From positions 4,526,001-4,590,000 of the forward strand of contig NC_068569.1 in NCBI RefSeq assembly GCF_025698545.1: DNA of 64,000 bases, given 5' to 3'. The DNA is from Gossypium raimondii. Its lineage: Eukaryota > Streptophyta > Magnoliopsida > Malvales > Malvaceae. The notes beneath the pieces were generated by a model, which searched no databases, had not been told where the DNA came from, and saw only the letters and a list, made by a program, of their open reading frames with translations. Both the position numbers and the translations under genes were made by a program. The stretch's first letter is position 1; every line of letters begins with the position of its first letter. This document shows positions 25,928 to 37,362 of this stretch, in pieces.

Positions 25928-27222
25928 ATGCGAATGGTGTTTAAGTTAAAGCCCCTGCTTTTGTCTCCTTTCTCTAAATCCAAACCTTCGCCTCCTTTAC
26001 GCATCGCCGACGTGCTTTTACTTCAAGATCACGAAGAAGACAGCCTCCTTCTCATGGACGGTTCGCGCCGTATCGCTGCTCGCTTGCTCTCTGCTCTTAA
26101 GCGTGGGAAGGTGGCGAAGCGGGTTATTGGTGACGAAAGTAAGGAAGATGACGTTGCGCCGCCTGATCACGAAACCGATGCTCCTGATTTCTCATCCGGT
26201 AACAATAAAAGTTTCCTGTTGTTTATATTTTGGCTTTTGAAATTTCAAATTCTAATGTTTTTTATTTATTTAAAAAAGCAGAAATATGTGGGAAGGAATC
26301 AAACTTTAACGTAGGAGTAGGGTGTTGTTTGCTCCATCTTATTGCTGAGAGTAAAAATGAACTTCAAAAGATGAAGGAATTGAAGATCCAAATGGAGCAT
26401 GTTCTTCAAAATGTTAAAGAGGGACTGCTAAATACAGACATACTAGTTTGTAAGAATCTTGAATCAAACGATGGGGATGGGGTCGACGAAAGTTTGGGTT
26501 TTAACAGCAACCTTACATCAAATAAAGTATTGTTTGATCAGTCGTCGAATTGTGATGATGCACCAAAAGACGCTTGTTTAGAAGGAATGGATAGACTTGA
26601 AGCAGAACTTGAAGTTGAGTTAGAACGTTTACTTCTCCATTTGGATTCAGGAAAATCCTCCACAATCCCACCTGAGAAAACCATCGAGGTACGGAGAAAA
26701 CGTGGAAAGTCTTAATTTTGATTCAGACTTAAACATTTTGTTGTTTCTATTCAAAGAAAGATAAAGAAATACGTTTAGATAATAAGTCGTGTTAGTAGTT
26801 TATATAGAACATTTAGGTTAGAATTTGAAATCTTTACAAATTCCCCAGATATGTTAAATGATGTTGTGTGCAACCATACACAGGAGAACACTGTTAACAC
26901 CACTTCAGTGAGAAGCTACAGTATTAGTAATGCTGAAGTAATCGACCCTACAATTGAGGCAGAGGAAGAAGACCGTCCGGACTCACATGGCGGGGTTCCT
27001 CCATGTGAACTGGAGAGGAAATTGCATGAATTGCTGGAAACAAGGCAGGAACAACAGATAAGAGAGCTAGAAGCTGCTTTGGAAACCGCAAGGCAAGAGC
27101 TCCGTGAAAAGGAACGAGAGATTTCTTGGTGGAAAGAAACCGCACATCTTATGTTAAAGCATGTTAAACAACCTTCAGGACTTAATTTCCAGTACGTTCG
27201 ACATGCTCACCAACAGAAGTGA
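25928..27222 (+). CDS. PL1: POLAR-like coiled-coil protein (POLAR-LIKE 1 type)
   Basis: Three exons (25928-26198, 26282-26688, 26884-27222) join in frame to 338 residues. Family resemblance is to Arabidopsis POLAR and At4g31805: a short conserved patch NVGVGCCLLHLIAESKNEL (about 97-115) before a first helix, then MDRLEAELEVELERLLLHLD, then a strong C-terminal coiled coil (ELERKLHELLETRQEQQI) ending in ISWWKETAHLML. POLAR marks cell polarity in the stomatal lineage and scaffolds GSK3-like kinases; the role of this relative is inferred. For exon 3 I chose the acceptor CACAG at 26883 because it keeps the frame; the alternative at 26848 gives an immediate stop. At4g31805 carries a misleading WRKY label in some lists, but no WRKY domain is present here. 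CM2 follows on the same strand. Confidence 0.8.
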
Positions 27223-27969
27223 GAAAAAAAGAATTGTAATGCAGCTGATCCCCATCATGTATTACGTGTAATTGGTGGGTTTTAAATATGAGTTGCTTCT
27301 CAATATTTAGATGATTGGTTTGAAAATGTAATAACAAGTGAGAAATGAATACACGGATTCAAGGGAAATATATATAGCTCGTCAATGGATCGCTTATCAT
27401 ATAAAACTGGTTGGTTCTATATTTACATGTAATATTACAGAGTCCTCCTTCCTTTGCTTTAGATTACAGAATTTGTTATAGCTATCTAAGGGAGGGGATG
27501 TTTCGTTGCAATTTATCCAAGGCCGAAACATCTTTATTAGTGGAGTATCAAATTAGAAATCCCAATTGTTGATAAGATTTTATGCAGTGATGGCAACTAC
27601 ACAAGGTTACTAACCATATCGCTGTCCGTTGCCTTTTCTGATTGGAAGAAGATATGACAGATATGAACACTGTATCTTGCAACCATGCTAAGCCCGAGAC
27701 CCATCAGCCTATAACTTGCACGTCTTTCTTAAAGGTGATTATATATGAATGTAGATGTGCGTATCAAACTTTTGGGCTGTCGTTGACTTGTCGTGGCTTC
27801 AATTACTCCTGGTCATGGGAGAAATAGTTGGTTGGTATTGATGAGTGAGAGCTATTAATTTCAGAAAAATCTTCGGATAATTAAGAGGAAAAAAGGGAGA
27901 GAAAAAACAATTATTTGCCAACGTATTACCATCTATTAATGTTTGGGTTCTTCCTTCTTTTGACCAAAC
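27223..27969. other. Spacer between the POLAR-like gene and chorismate mutase
   Basis: It holds the 3' UTR of the upstream gene and the promoter/leader of CM2. A 61-codon open stretch at 27642-27827 has no recognisable domain and no splice context linking it to CM2, so I leave it uncalled. Confidence 0.5.
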
Positions 27970-29441
27970 ATGGATGTGTCAGTGGTAATTGTGTTAATTC
28001 TCGTGCGTTGGACATGTTGGATTAGTGAAGTCGAAATGGTAAAAGCAGAGTCCGATGTTAGCGATAGATTGACACTGGAATCGGTGAGGGATTCGTTGAT
28101 AAGGCAAGAGGATAGCATTGTTTTCAGTCTGATAGAGAGAGCCAAGTTTCCTTTAAATGCTCCAACCTACGACCCTTCCTACTTTTCAATGCCCGGCTCT
28201 TACGGTTCTTTGGTTGAGTTGGTTGTTAAACAAACAGAGGCCGTCCAAGCTAAGGTATATTCTTTTCATCTTTCAATTATCCCAATAATGTTTGCAGAGG
28301 CCAAGTGGAGGGGCAGGCCGGCCAGTCTTCTCGAAAGATTTTAGAGCTCTATATTTCTAAATAAACCATGTTTACAGTAGGCCTCCTATTTATTTTAAAA
28401 TACCTTATTAAAATATCAATTTAATTATTTATTCTACTTTTTAATCAATCAAATAATCAAGTCATGGTCCAGCTCGTGTACGTACTGCTAATTTGGTAGA
28501 AACCATGGCAATAGAATTATGGATAATGGAACTTGTTTAGACATTGAGTAGAAATCCAACCTATATATGAACGTGTTATAGGCCGGTAGATATGAAAATC
28601 CCGAGGAACATCCATTCTTCCCAGATGATTTACCACCGTCGCAGGTTCCACCTCACAAGTATCCTCGGGTAATAATTTATTCTTTCAAGCCTAGTACCTG
28701 CGTGTCCTTTTTCCGGATTTCTTTAATACCGGAAGCAAATTCAATTAAAATTAAACCTGATCCCAAGACCACAGGTTTTGAATCCCGCGGCAGTGTTCGT
28801 TAACGTAAATAAGAAGATATGGGATGTATATTTCAACAAGCTGCTTCCATTGTTTGTCGCTCCCGGTGATGACGGAAACTATGCATCAACAGCTGCTCGT
28901 GATCTTGAGTGCTTACAGGTAAGAATCTCCCGTAATTGTTCTCTTTCTTATCTGTGTGATACGAAGGCAGTGACACTAAAATATGTTGTTATTCCCTTTA
29001 GGTCCTATCTAGAAGAATACATTACGGAAAACTTGTGGCTGAAGTCAAATTCAGAGATGAATGGAAGCACTATGAACCTGCAATTCGTGCTCGGGTACTT
29101 TCATTTCATAGCTATAATGCCACCAATGATGCATATATGAAATCAGTAGTATACTTTTTTTGGTGAAGATGATCACTTTTGAATTCTCTTGCATGGAATT
29201 TTAGGATAAAAAAACTCTGATGGATTTATTGACGGCTCCGGCTGTGGAAAAAGCAGTAAAGAAGAGGGTGGCGAAGAAGGCAAGTATATTTGGGCAGGAA
29301 GTGAAGGTAGGTGATGATAGTGATGAGAATAAAGGGAAGTACAAGGTGGATCCAGCTGTTGTTTCCAGATTCTATGGAGACTGGATCATTCCCCTAACAA
29401 AGGATGTTGAAGTCCAGTACCTCCTCCATCGCCTTGACTGA
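27970..29441 (+). CDS. CM2: Chorismate mutase, CM2 type
   Basis: Converts chorismate to prephenate, the committed step toward phenylalanine and tyrosine. Five exons (27970-28254, 28582-28668, 28775-28918, 29002-29094, 29205-29441) join in frame to 281 residues. The AroQ-type all-helical fold is clear: SLIRQEDSIVFSLIERAKFP, PGSYGSLVE, GDDGNYASTAARD, SRRIHYGKLVAEVKFRD and a C-terminal WIIPLTKDVEVQYLLHRLD. Ala161 in GNYAST sits where tryptophan-activated AtCM1 has Gly213 and AtCM2 has Ala, so the enzyme should be insensitive to aromatic amino acids. No plastid transit peptide is visible. The first 22 residues include VVIVLILV, a possible signal peptide; a second Met at codon 23 (28036) would give the usual cytosolic form. 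It converges on the CHY1-like gene. Confidence 0.93.
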
Positions 29442-29814
29442 AACCTTGGTCATGTATCAGTTTCAGTCAAGGGTTCACAATTATAATACAGAATAAAATG
29501 TATTCTGTCAAATTCTGCTTTGATTATTATGTCTAGATCTACTCCAATGTAATATGCACGCATCTTTTCACAACACCCTCAAGCCGTTTTGAATCAGTTC
29601 TCCATAAAAACATACGGAACAAGATCTGGTCTTACTTGAAAAATCACAAACAAAACAACTCTTTCTAATCTCTGCGTCCCTACTTAAAGTTCTATGTATA
29701 ACTGATAACAACATAAAAATATGGGATGTTATTTCCATAAATGAAAAGAACATGATCAACCAAAAATTGTCTGCTACCAAAAACTGATAGCTTCCCCTAC
29801 AAAGAGATCTTTCC
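29442..29814. other. Convergent 3' spacer, CM2 / CHY1-like
   Basis: 373 bp between two stop codons, AT-rich, expected to hold both 3' UTRs and polyadenylation sites. No coding signal. Confidence 0.6.
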
Positions 29815-32800
29815 TTAGATGTAAGGTTCTCTTAGTGAAGTTGGCAGCACCAGTTCAGGCTCTAATTCCCCGAGTGGCGTAAAGTAGTACTCAACCATGT
29901 CTTTGCTAACCTCTTCCAGGCTTGCGGGGTACCACTGTGAATTTGTTAGATACAAAAATCATAGGAGTAAGATTATATGAATGGATGGTGGGATTAAAAT
30001 CCCGTCACTTTAACGTAGGCCTTTCGATTATGTACTAGTATAAAAGTACATGAACACAGACAATGGAGTCAAAAAAAAGAGAATACCTTGGGAGCAAAAT
30101 CCTTGTCCACTAACCTAGCCCGAACACCCTGTAGAGACAGTCCGATTACATTGACAAGAACAATGATTCAGGAAGTGCTCTCTATGTGAACAAGAACCGC
30201 CCATACCTCAGTGAAATCATTAGAGACCGATTTGGAGATCCAGGCAAGGGAAATCCGATATTCACGTGCCAGACACTGATCAAGTGATTGAAATCTACCT
30301 TCTCGTATCTAGCAAAAAGCAACTGACATAAGCCATTGATAGTGAACATGGTATTTAAAGCACTTGGACATTGTTAACCTACGGATCTTAGAGTAACTTT
30401 CAAGCTCAACGGTGAGGCTTCTTTCATTTTTCTCAGCACTGTCTTGCACCAATCATCATAAGCTCCAGCTGCTTCATTTTCCTGAGATATCAAAGTCTTT
30501 AACTGACTGCCCAGGAACTTGGAAAATGTAGGCGAGGGCCTACATGCACATGCACACACATCTGCATATAATTATGCTTACCAGAGAATCAATAATTTCC
30601 TCAACAGTGTCATGGCTGAAACATTTATCAATTGTGTCAATCCTGAAACAAAAACACAAGATAAGAGAAGACAAAATCTATCAGGAAAAACAATGATTCT
30701 TACAAATAAAATTAAGCAGTCGAGATATAAAATCTGTTTCTAAGTTCTACAATAACCACAAAAAAAGAGGTTACCTGCGAAGAATGCTGCTCCTATCGGG
30801 ATAAACAAGGTCACCATATTGTGCAAGAGAAGAATCTATGACAGCTGGATCATCATTCATCAAGTTGCCGAGACGTTCTTCAATCCAAGCAAGTCTCTAT
30901 AGGGGCAGTTTGTTCAAATAAGTTGAGAAAAGAGGAAAGGAGGAAAAGCACAATAAGAAGCAGAAGAAAAAACAAACAGCATTTAAGCAATAGTGGGTAG
31001 CAAGGCCACAGGCAATCATTTCAACACCATTAAGCTTGTCTCCTGTTAGAGCTAAGTATTCCCCTGCAGGAAAAAATAAACATGTATTGTTAAAATAAAC
31101 TGGAATATGTGGCCAAGATATGCAAGCAAGTAATCTGGAGAAATGAACAAATTCTTATATTTTAATAACTAGAAAAGTATACAAATAAGTCACGCATATT
31201 GATGAAGTCAGTTATGCATTGAAAAAATCGATAAAATGGCAGGTCAATACCTAAGTAACCAGGTAGGCGAGAAAGATAAAATGAAGCCCCTGCATCAGGA
31301 TGGAACCCCAGTTGAGTCTCTGGATGAGAAAAAACCTGAAAATGTTAAGCAAAGGTAAGGAAAGGCAATTTAAGTCCATACACTAGAAAGGTTAAAAAGG
31401 AGGGCAAGGGGAGAGAACTGTTTGCCTCATTATCAATCCTCATTCTACAAGGAAAGGAAAAAACATTCTTATTGCACGGGCATAGAAGTTCAATCCCCAC
31501 ATATCATGTGCATGCCACTCATAAGAAGCAAGATGGATACATTAACGATAATTTGGACAATGCACAAATTCTAACATAAGATTTCTTTATAATGTTGTGG
31601 CACGACATACAGTTTTATCAGTCACTAATCTAAACATCCCTGGCAAAGAAATTCCACCTCCACACCCCATTGTTATACCATCGAAGATTGCCACCTGTAT
31701 ATATGGTCAGTGATTATAGTCAGAAGCCTCATTTGCGGTTACCAAAGAAAGTCAGAAGCAGTTCACAAAGACATCAATCACTTAAGGTTGAATTCTCACA
31801 TGCGGCTTCAAATATGTTCCTTGTAGGTATACAAACTTATATAGCGTCTCAAAAAACCTTTTACATTCATAAACTTTCCCTGCACAAAGTTTAATCAGGT
31901 GAAACATGAATCACATACTCTAGTTATGCAAGCTATAAAGTAACTTAATAAAAAAGAAATTGCATTGCATGTGATAATAATGTGTCAAGTGATAATAATG
32001 TGTCAAGTGACAGCAAAACATGGCTAGGAACATGCAATAATCATGTTTGTAAAATCCTTGGCCAAAAAAGTTCTGATTTCAAAATTCAAATTGGTCATGA
32101 TGGATATCATAGTTAAGATGTCATTATTGAATTGCTTTCTCAAACTGGAAAGCTCTAAATTGACTAATCAAATAACTAAACGACATTGATAGCTGACTAA
32201 CCTTCATTAAGTAAGCGATGGAGAGCAACAGTATCAACCCCAGAACAGAAAGCCCTGCCATTGCCCTTTAGTAAATTCAAGACAACAACTCAGACGCCAA
32301 TGAAAATAAAAACTGAAATGTCAGGGCATGAAGAAATACCATTGACAGGAATATCTGAAAAAGCAAACGACATGTTTGTTCATGTAAATGAGTGTTGTAA
32401 CCTAACTATGCAATATGATACCTTCATTAAGACAAAACCAATATCAGGGTTTTCTTCCCATGATTCATACAATCTCTTCAGCCGAGCTGCCTATAAAATT
32501 AAAAAAAAATGAAAAAAGGTCTTAAATCTATTAGCTACTTCAGCATAAGGGTCAAGAGGAGAAGTTGAAGTTATCAATTTTAAAATTAGAAGTTTAGAAC
32601 CAAAAGGAGAGAGAGCAAAATTAAACCATCGAGGCGGTAAGTGCATTGAGAGCAGAAGGTCTGTTGAGAATTGCTGCTCTTGATTTAGCTCTTCCTTCCA
32701 CTAAAACCTGAAACATTTCACGCACAAATAAGCAATCTTTTTATTTAATTAAAAGAAAAGCATTTTGGTTTTCCATTTTTAGCTGAAAAACAACAAATTT

Positions 32801-33044
32801 AAGCACAAAGACATACTTGACACACGAATCACGGGAAGATCACCCAAAAAAATTGACTAAAAAGTTATGACATACAGAAGAAAAATAAAAACCCAGAAAG
32901 TAGACAATTATCTTCAAAGACCTGGTCCTCGAAATCATCATATAGAGCATAGTTGGGCTGAGCAGAGAGACATCTTTGATGAGAGAGGATCCCAAGTCTT
33001 TGAAATGAATGCCTAGCTTTTAATACAGCCTTCACTCTCTGCAT
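29815..33044 (-). CDS. 3-hydroxyisobutyryl-CoA hydrolase-like protein, mitochondrial (At4g31810 type)
   Basis: Enoyl-CoA hydratase/isomerase-fold hydrolase expected in valine or related acyl-CoA breakdown. Fourteen exons join in frame to 405 residues: 33044-32922, 32707-32627, 32490-32422, 32265-32202, 31879-31800, 31694-31611, 31335-31251, 31063-30978, 30896-30775, 30642-30582, 30481-30383, 30308-30207, 30128-30087, 29934-29815. The start MQRVKAVLKARHSFQRLGIL is rich in Arg/Lys with no acid, as in a mitochondrial presequence. The fold shows LNRPSALNALTASM, KGNGRAFCSG, GITMGCGGGISLPGMF (oxyanion loop) and HPETQLGFHPDAG, in which Glu173 and Asp181 match the catalytic Glu and Asp of human HIBCH. 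The usual GGD after AFCAG is GVD here, as in the plant-specific subfamily with altered residues. Substrate is uncertain. It lies directly downstream of NPY1 on the same strand, as in Arabidopsis. Confidence 0.92.
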
Positions 33045-33777
33045 CTTTGCTTTGCCCTCTCTATCTCGCTTGCTTTCACTTTTAACGTTTCTTTAGGAGA
33101 ACGAAGCTTTTTCGCCTTAGCTAGCTCGCCTCGCCTCGCCTCGCCTCCCACACAGTGTTTCCCTTAAACGATGTCCAGCGTCACTGTGGGTTTTTGCATC
33201 AAGAATTCATCCTAGCCGTTCGGTTCGGCTATCGACTACTTTTAGTCAAACTGTCAGGGCTTTTCTGGCCCAAAGATGAGCTCCGTACATTTTAAAGCCC
33301 ACATAGTAACGGGCATGAATTCCAAATTATTTAACAGGCTTGTATATGAGAAAGAAAAAAAACCTAGTTCCAAAAGCTTACGAAAATAATTGTGCCATTT
33401 ACCAATTGCTCGGGCCATGGCCTATTCATTCCCATCCCATTATTGGGTCTCGAGTATTACACACAAACAAATAACCCAAGAGCGCGGTGCCAAACAATGG
33501 GACAAAAGTATAAACAGAAAATTGTCTCACTGGACAATTTGGTAAAAGGCTATTAAGTTTCACTAAAAATGTAGTCCGCTTGATACCATAATGGATGATC
33601 ATACAATTAGATAGAAGATTTTCGTAAGAGAAGGACCCAAAAAACTGATATTACATTATTATTTTCCCCCCAGCTGACCACCATTTTAGAATACTTCAAA
33701 CATCACAACCACCCCCATCGGCCATCATAAACTACAACCTTTTTTTACACTAGTAATAGTTTCTGAATCGTCCTTGT
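33045..33777. other. Spacer between NPY1-like and CHY1-like genes
   Basis: It contains the promoter and leader of the CHY1-like gene (near 33045-33200, with a short CGCCT-type repeat at about 33125-33150) and the 3' UTR of the NPY1-like gene. No coding signal on either strand. Confidence 0.5.
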
Positions 33778-36700
33778 CTACGAAATAGAATGCCTCCTGT
33801 GTTTGGCAGATGAAGCCGCGGACTTGGTATCCCCTGGAACCATCGAGGTCGGGCTTTGCGAACTTCCAGAGGTCTCGGAACTTTTGTTCTCCCCATGCCC
33901 TTTTCCCACAACCCACAACTTGTCAAATATTCTTCTTGATCGAGATGGCAGCAGCTGCATCCCACTTTTACTGTTTCTGCTATCCTTCTTCAAAAATTTA
34001 CCATTTTTGGGGAATTCACCCTCTTTTATCTTGGTCTGATTCATCTGTTTCTTGATGGAGTTGCAATCTTCAGCTGCAGTTTTTTCCCATTCTTCCTCAG
34101 TGTTCGTAGTGGAACGGGAAGCATCGCGGGGATTGTTATTAAGTGATTGAACTCCTGCTGAAGCTCTAACCTGTTCAAAGAACAGAACTTGAACTACAAC
34201 CCGAAGTGGAAGTCTATCGTTCTGTGCAGCATGCATTGACGCATCCATTGTCAACTTCTTCACATCCATCAGACTACACAGTTCCTTTCTTTCAGCCTTC
34301 GTCAAGCTCAGATGCTCCTGCAGATGTAATAACCAGGAATATTACAAATAACCAAATCACATACATTACCATGTACTAAGGACACTTCTAAATAAACACA
34401 ATTTCAATGGAATAGTTCACCCTTGGCACACAAGTCATACCATGTACTGCCAAAGCAGCAACAGATTTGAGCTTATGAAATGGGATAACATATAATCCTA
34501 AAGTCTGGAAGATCAATGGAACTGGCATCCATAATTCAAAAGCCTACCTTGAGGTACATGTCAATGGCTTTATAGAGTCCATCATGAACCGGTCTGGCAA
34601 ACTCAGGGATAGACCGTGCCAAGTCAATGAAACTGGCAAGGGAAAGATTCGGGTCGCGTGCAATTTCTTCAAGATACCCATCAATCACTTTACCAACACT
34701 CAACAATGATCCATGCCCTAGAACAAAATCAGTACATCCCACATCATTCTTTCCAAGATCCAAATCTTGACTGCACTTCTCATTGATCATACACTGATTC
34801 ACAATAGAATGCACCATCCCAACATCATAAATGGTTGTTTGGGGAGACCGTGCTGGGATTAATAAATCCTTGACAGAAGCTTCATCCAACTTTAAACTTA
34901 TCCTATTCATTAAATCTTCCCTCGCTGAATCATCCACCCCAACCAAAATGGCAACTTTCAACAGCTTCAGCAAGAAACTACATGAACAACTCACACCCTT
35001 ATCCGAAGGCAATAAGCATACAATTGTTTCCACCAATAATTTGTTTCTCCAGGAATGTACATCAGAAATCAAGGCATCAACAGAATCTGGCAACCATCTG
35101 ACAGCGTAAGTTTTGAGTGCCTCACCGATGATTGCACCATCCATTCTTCCCTTTGATTTTACAGCAGTCATGACTCGTTTGTACAGAAAAATCTCTAGCT
35201 CACATATGTCTTCAACCCACCAATCCTTTGGAACAGATTCAATCTTCTCTTGGTATTTCATACCACCCTTGACTATTATTTCAGGGGCTGATAACTTCCG
35301 GTTATACGTGTAGGACCAAGTGACGTTTGCAGGATCCACAGAGGTTTTAGATGCAATGGAATCAATGCACCTTCCAACAATCTTCAGGTTTTCAGACCAT
35401 GGTAGAAGAGACTTGGTGGTTTGTAGAACAATGATGGAATCTTTCCAGCTACGTAATATGCTAGAGTTGATGAATACTTCAATTTTGAAAATCAGGTTAC
35501 CTCGATCAACATCCTCGGTCATCTCTAAGTATTCAGCCGCACAACGAGCAGCCACAACATTGTAAGCATTTAAAGTAACGGTCATTCCATAGCAGAATTT
35601 CGCACAAATTTCAAAAGCTTTCGGTCCTCCAGGAAAATCAACCATATCAATTTCATTAGAGTTCTCTTCACTAGCCTTCAGAACTAGCTTTTGCAATCGA
35701 TTGCTCTTAGACATTAGAGGAAACTGCAAAGAGACATTAAGACCTCAACCATAATTAACAATTAAGAGAAAAATAGGTGCTCTCCACAGGCAGAGCATAC
35801 CTTTTTCAGGAAGAAATAAAAGCCACTTGAATAGCTGATTGAAGAAATACATATAAAATTTCTTAAGTTCTAATAGAATGAATATAAAAAAAACCAATAT
35901 GGCCCAAAGCACCAAAGTTAGGATAGAGATTCATAATTTACACATACATGCACATAAAGAAGCATTAAAAATTAGAACAGATTGAGCATACCTTGTGAAG
36001 GTGAAATTTCACTTCACCAACAATGATGGTGACATCTGTTGCCAAATCAGATATGACATACCTGCATCAACAAATATTCTCTGTTTAATCCCAAATATAA
36101 CAAAACTTCAAGCTAAATAACTGAAAGAACAACAAAAAACATACAAAAGAAACTACATCCAATGCTGGATTGAAAGTTTCAAAATTTAGATGCCAAATGA
36201 CCATATAATTAAGGATTAAATGAGGTTTTATGATTTCTGTAATTTGCTATTTAACTATTGCACAAACTGATTACTTATGACCACTGTACTCCAGCCATAC
36301 TAGAAGCCTGAACATAATTGTTATTTGTTTCACAACCGCTAATCCATAGAAAGATCTTGGGGGTAACCACTAACCATAATGGAAGAAACCATTTACTGGG
36401 ATCTTATTAAATCCGGCATTCAAAGAATGTATCCAGAGCACTCAAGACTATATCACTCCTACTGGATATGCCCTTAGCAACACAATGATTCCGTGATTCG
36501 TTTATGACAAGTTGCTTTCAGGGGAAGAGACTTTTGGAAATGTTATGATGTAAAGTACAAGCTCGTTCCTTGTTGGGAGATCTGGGAAATGCCCGAATGT
36601 TAGGTGAAATATGCTATTGTTTACAACAAGAGATTTCATACAATACGATGACTGAAGGCCTGCACCCCCCAATATGCCTTTCCCACATTTGGACCACCAA

Positions 36701-37362
36701 CTCATGGGGTTCAACAGTTGGACCACTCCCAGATACTCATCTCCTTTTTCACTCTTCAGTCCCCTTCCCTCCACTAAAACCAAACAATGAAAAGGATAAT
36801 AATTGTAATGAAAACCACCCATGTGGTTAATCTGTCACCAAGACAAAGCAAAATCAAGAGGAAAAGAAAGTTTACATGCTAAAGTTATGACTTTTCCCCG
36901 ATGGTATGATTAACCGCAAAAAGTTATCTTTTTCTAAAGCTATATTTTTTAAAAAGAACAATCATAACATAATTTACAGTAAGAGCACACAGAAGACTAA
37001 TAAAACAAAGTATAATAAGGTATACATATTCAGTAAAAAAATCCATAGAAACTAGAGTTGATGAACTTGCAGCTCATAAACCGTACGGACTATTATGCAA
37101 AACATAAGCAACAGAGAGAAAACACCAACTCCGATAGTTAAAACATGTCAGGAGCAGACAGCATAACGGGAAAACAAAAATGAGAGGCGAAACTAAATCA
37201 AACCCTGATAGAAGAATGTTAAGAAACAGCTCAAAAACATCAAAAAGATTATATTGGAATTTTGCAAAGAAAAGAATGCTGGTAGTGAAACCTTTCTTAC
37301 CGGATGCATTTGCCATCAGCTTGGAAGGTGTCAGGTTTCGAGCCAAGCTTCATAAACTTCAT
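33778..37362 (-). CDS. NPY1: NPY1/MAB4-type BTB-NPH3 protein
   Basis: Plasma-membrane-associated adaptor that works with PIN auxin carriers and AGC kinases in organ formation and gravity response. Four exons (37362-37301, 36061-35992, 35723-34548, 34317-33778) join in frame to 615 residues. It opens with the NPY hallmark MKFMKLGSKPDTFQADGKCI, then a BTB/POZ domain (about 21-125; SDLATDVTIIVGEVKFHLHK), then the NPH3 domain from DWWVEDICELEIFLYKRV (residue 211) to LPLRVVVQVLFFEQVR. The tail is Ser/Lys-rich and ends RRHSIS, placing a serine third from the end in an R-x-S setting like the light-regulated 14-3-3 site of NPH3. A 1.2-kb first intron separates the start exon. Its neighbour is the At4g31810-like gene, matching At4g31820 (NPY1). 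Confidence 0.92.

Noticed and set aside
26849-26883. Alternative earlier acceptor for POLAR-like exon 3
   Set aside because: Joined to the good donor at 26688 it gives a stop within three codons. The CACAG acceptor at 26883 keeps the frame.
27642-27827. 61-codon frame upstream of chorismate mutase
   Set aside because: No transit-peptide character, no splice path into CM2 and no domain.
33810-35565. Several 60-90 codon plus-strand frames
   Set aside because: All are shadows of the NPY1-like exons on the opposite strand.
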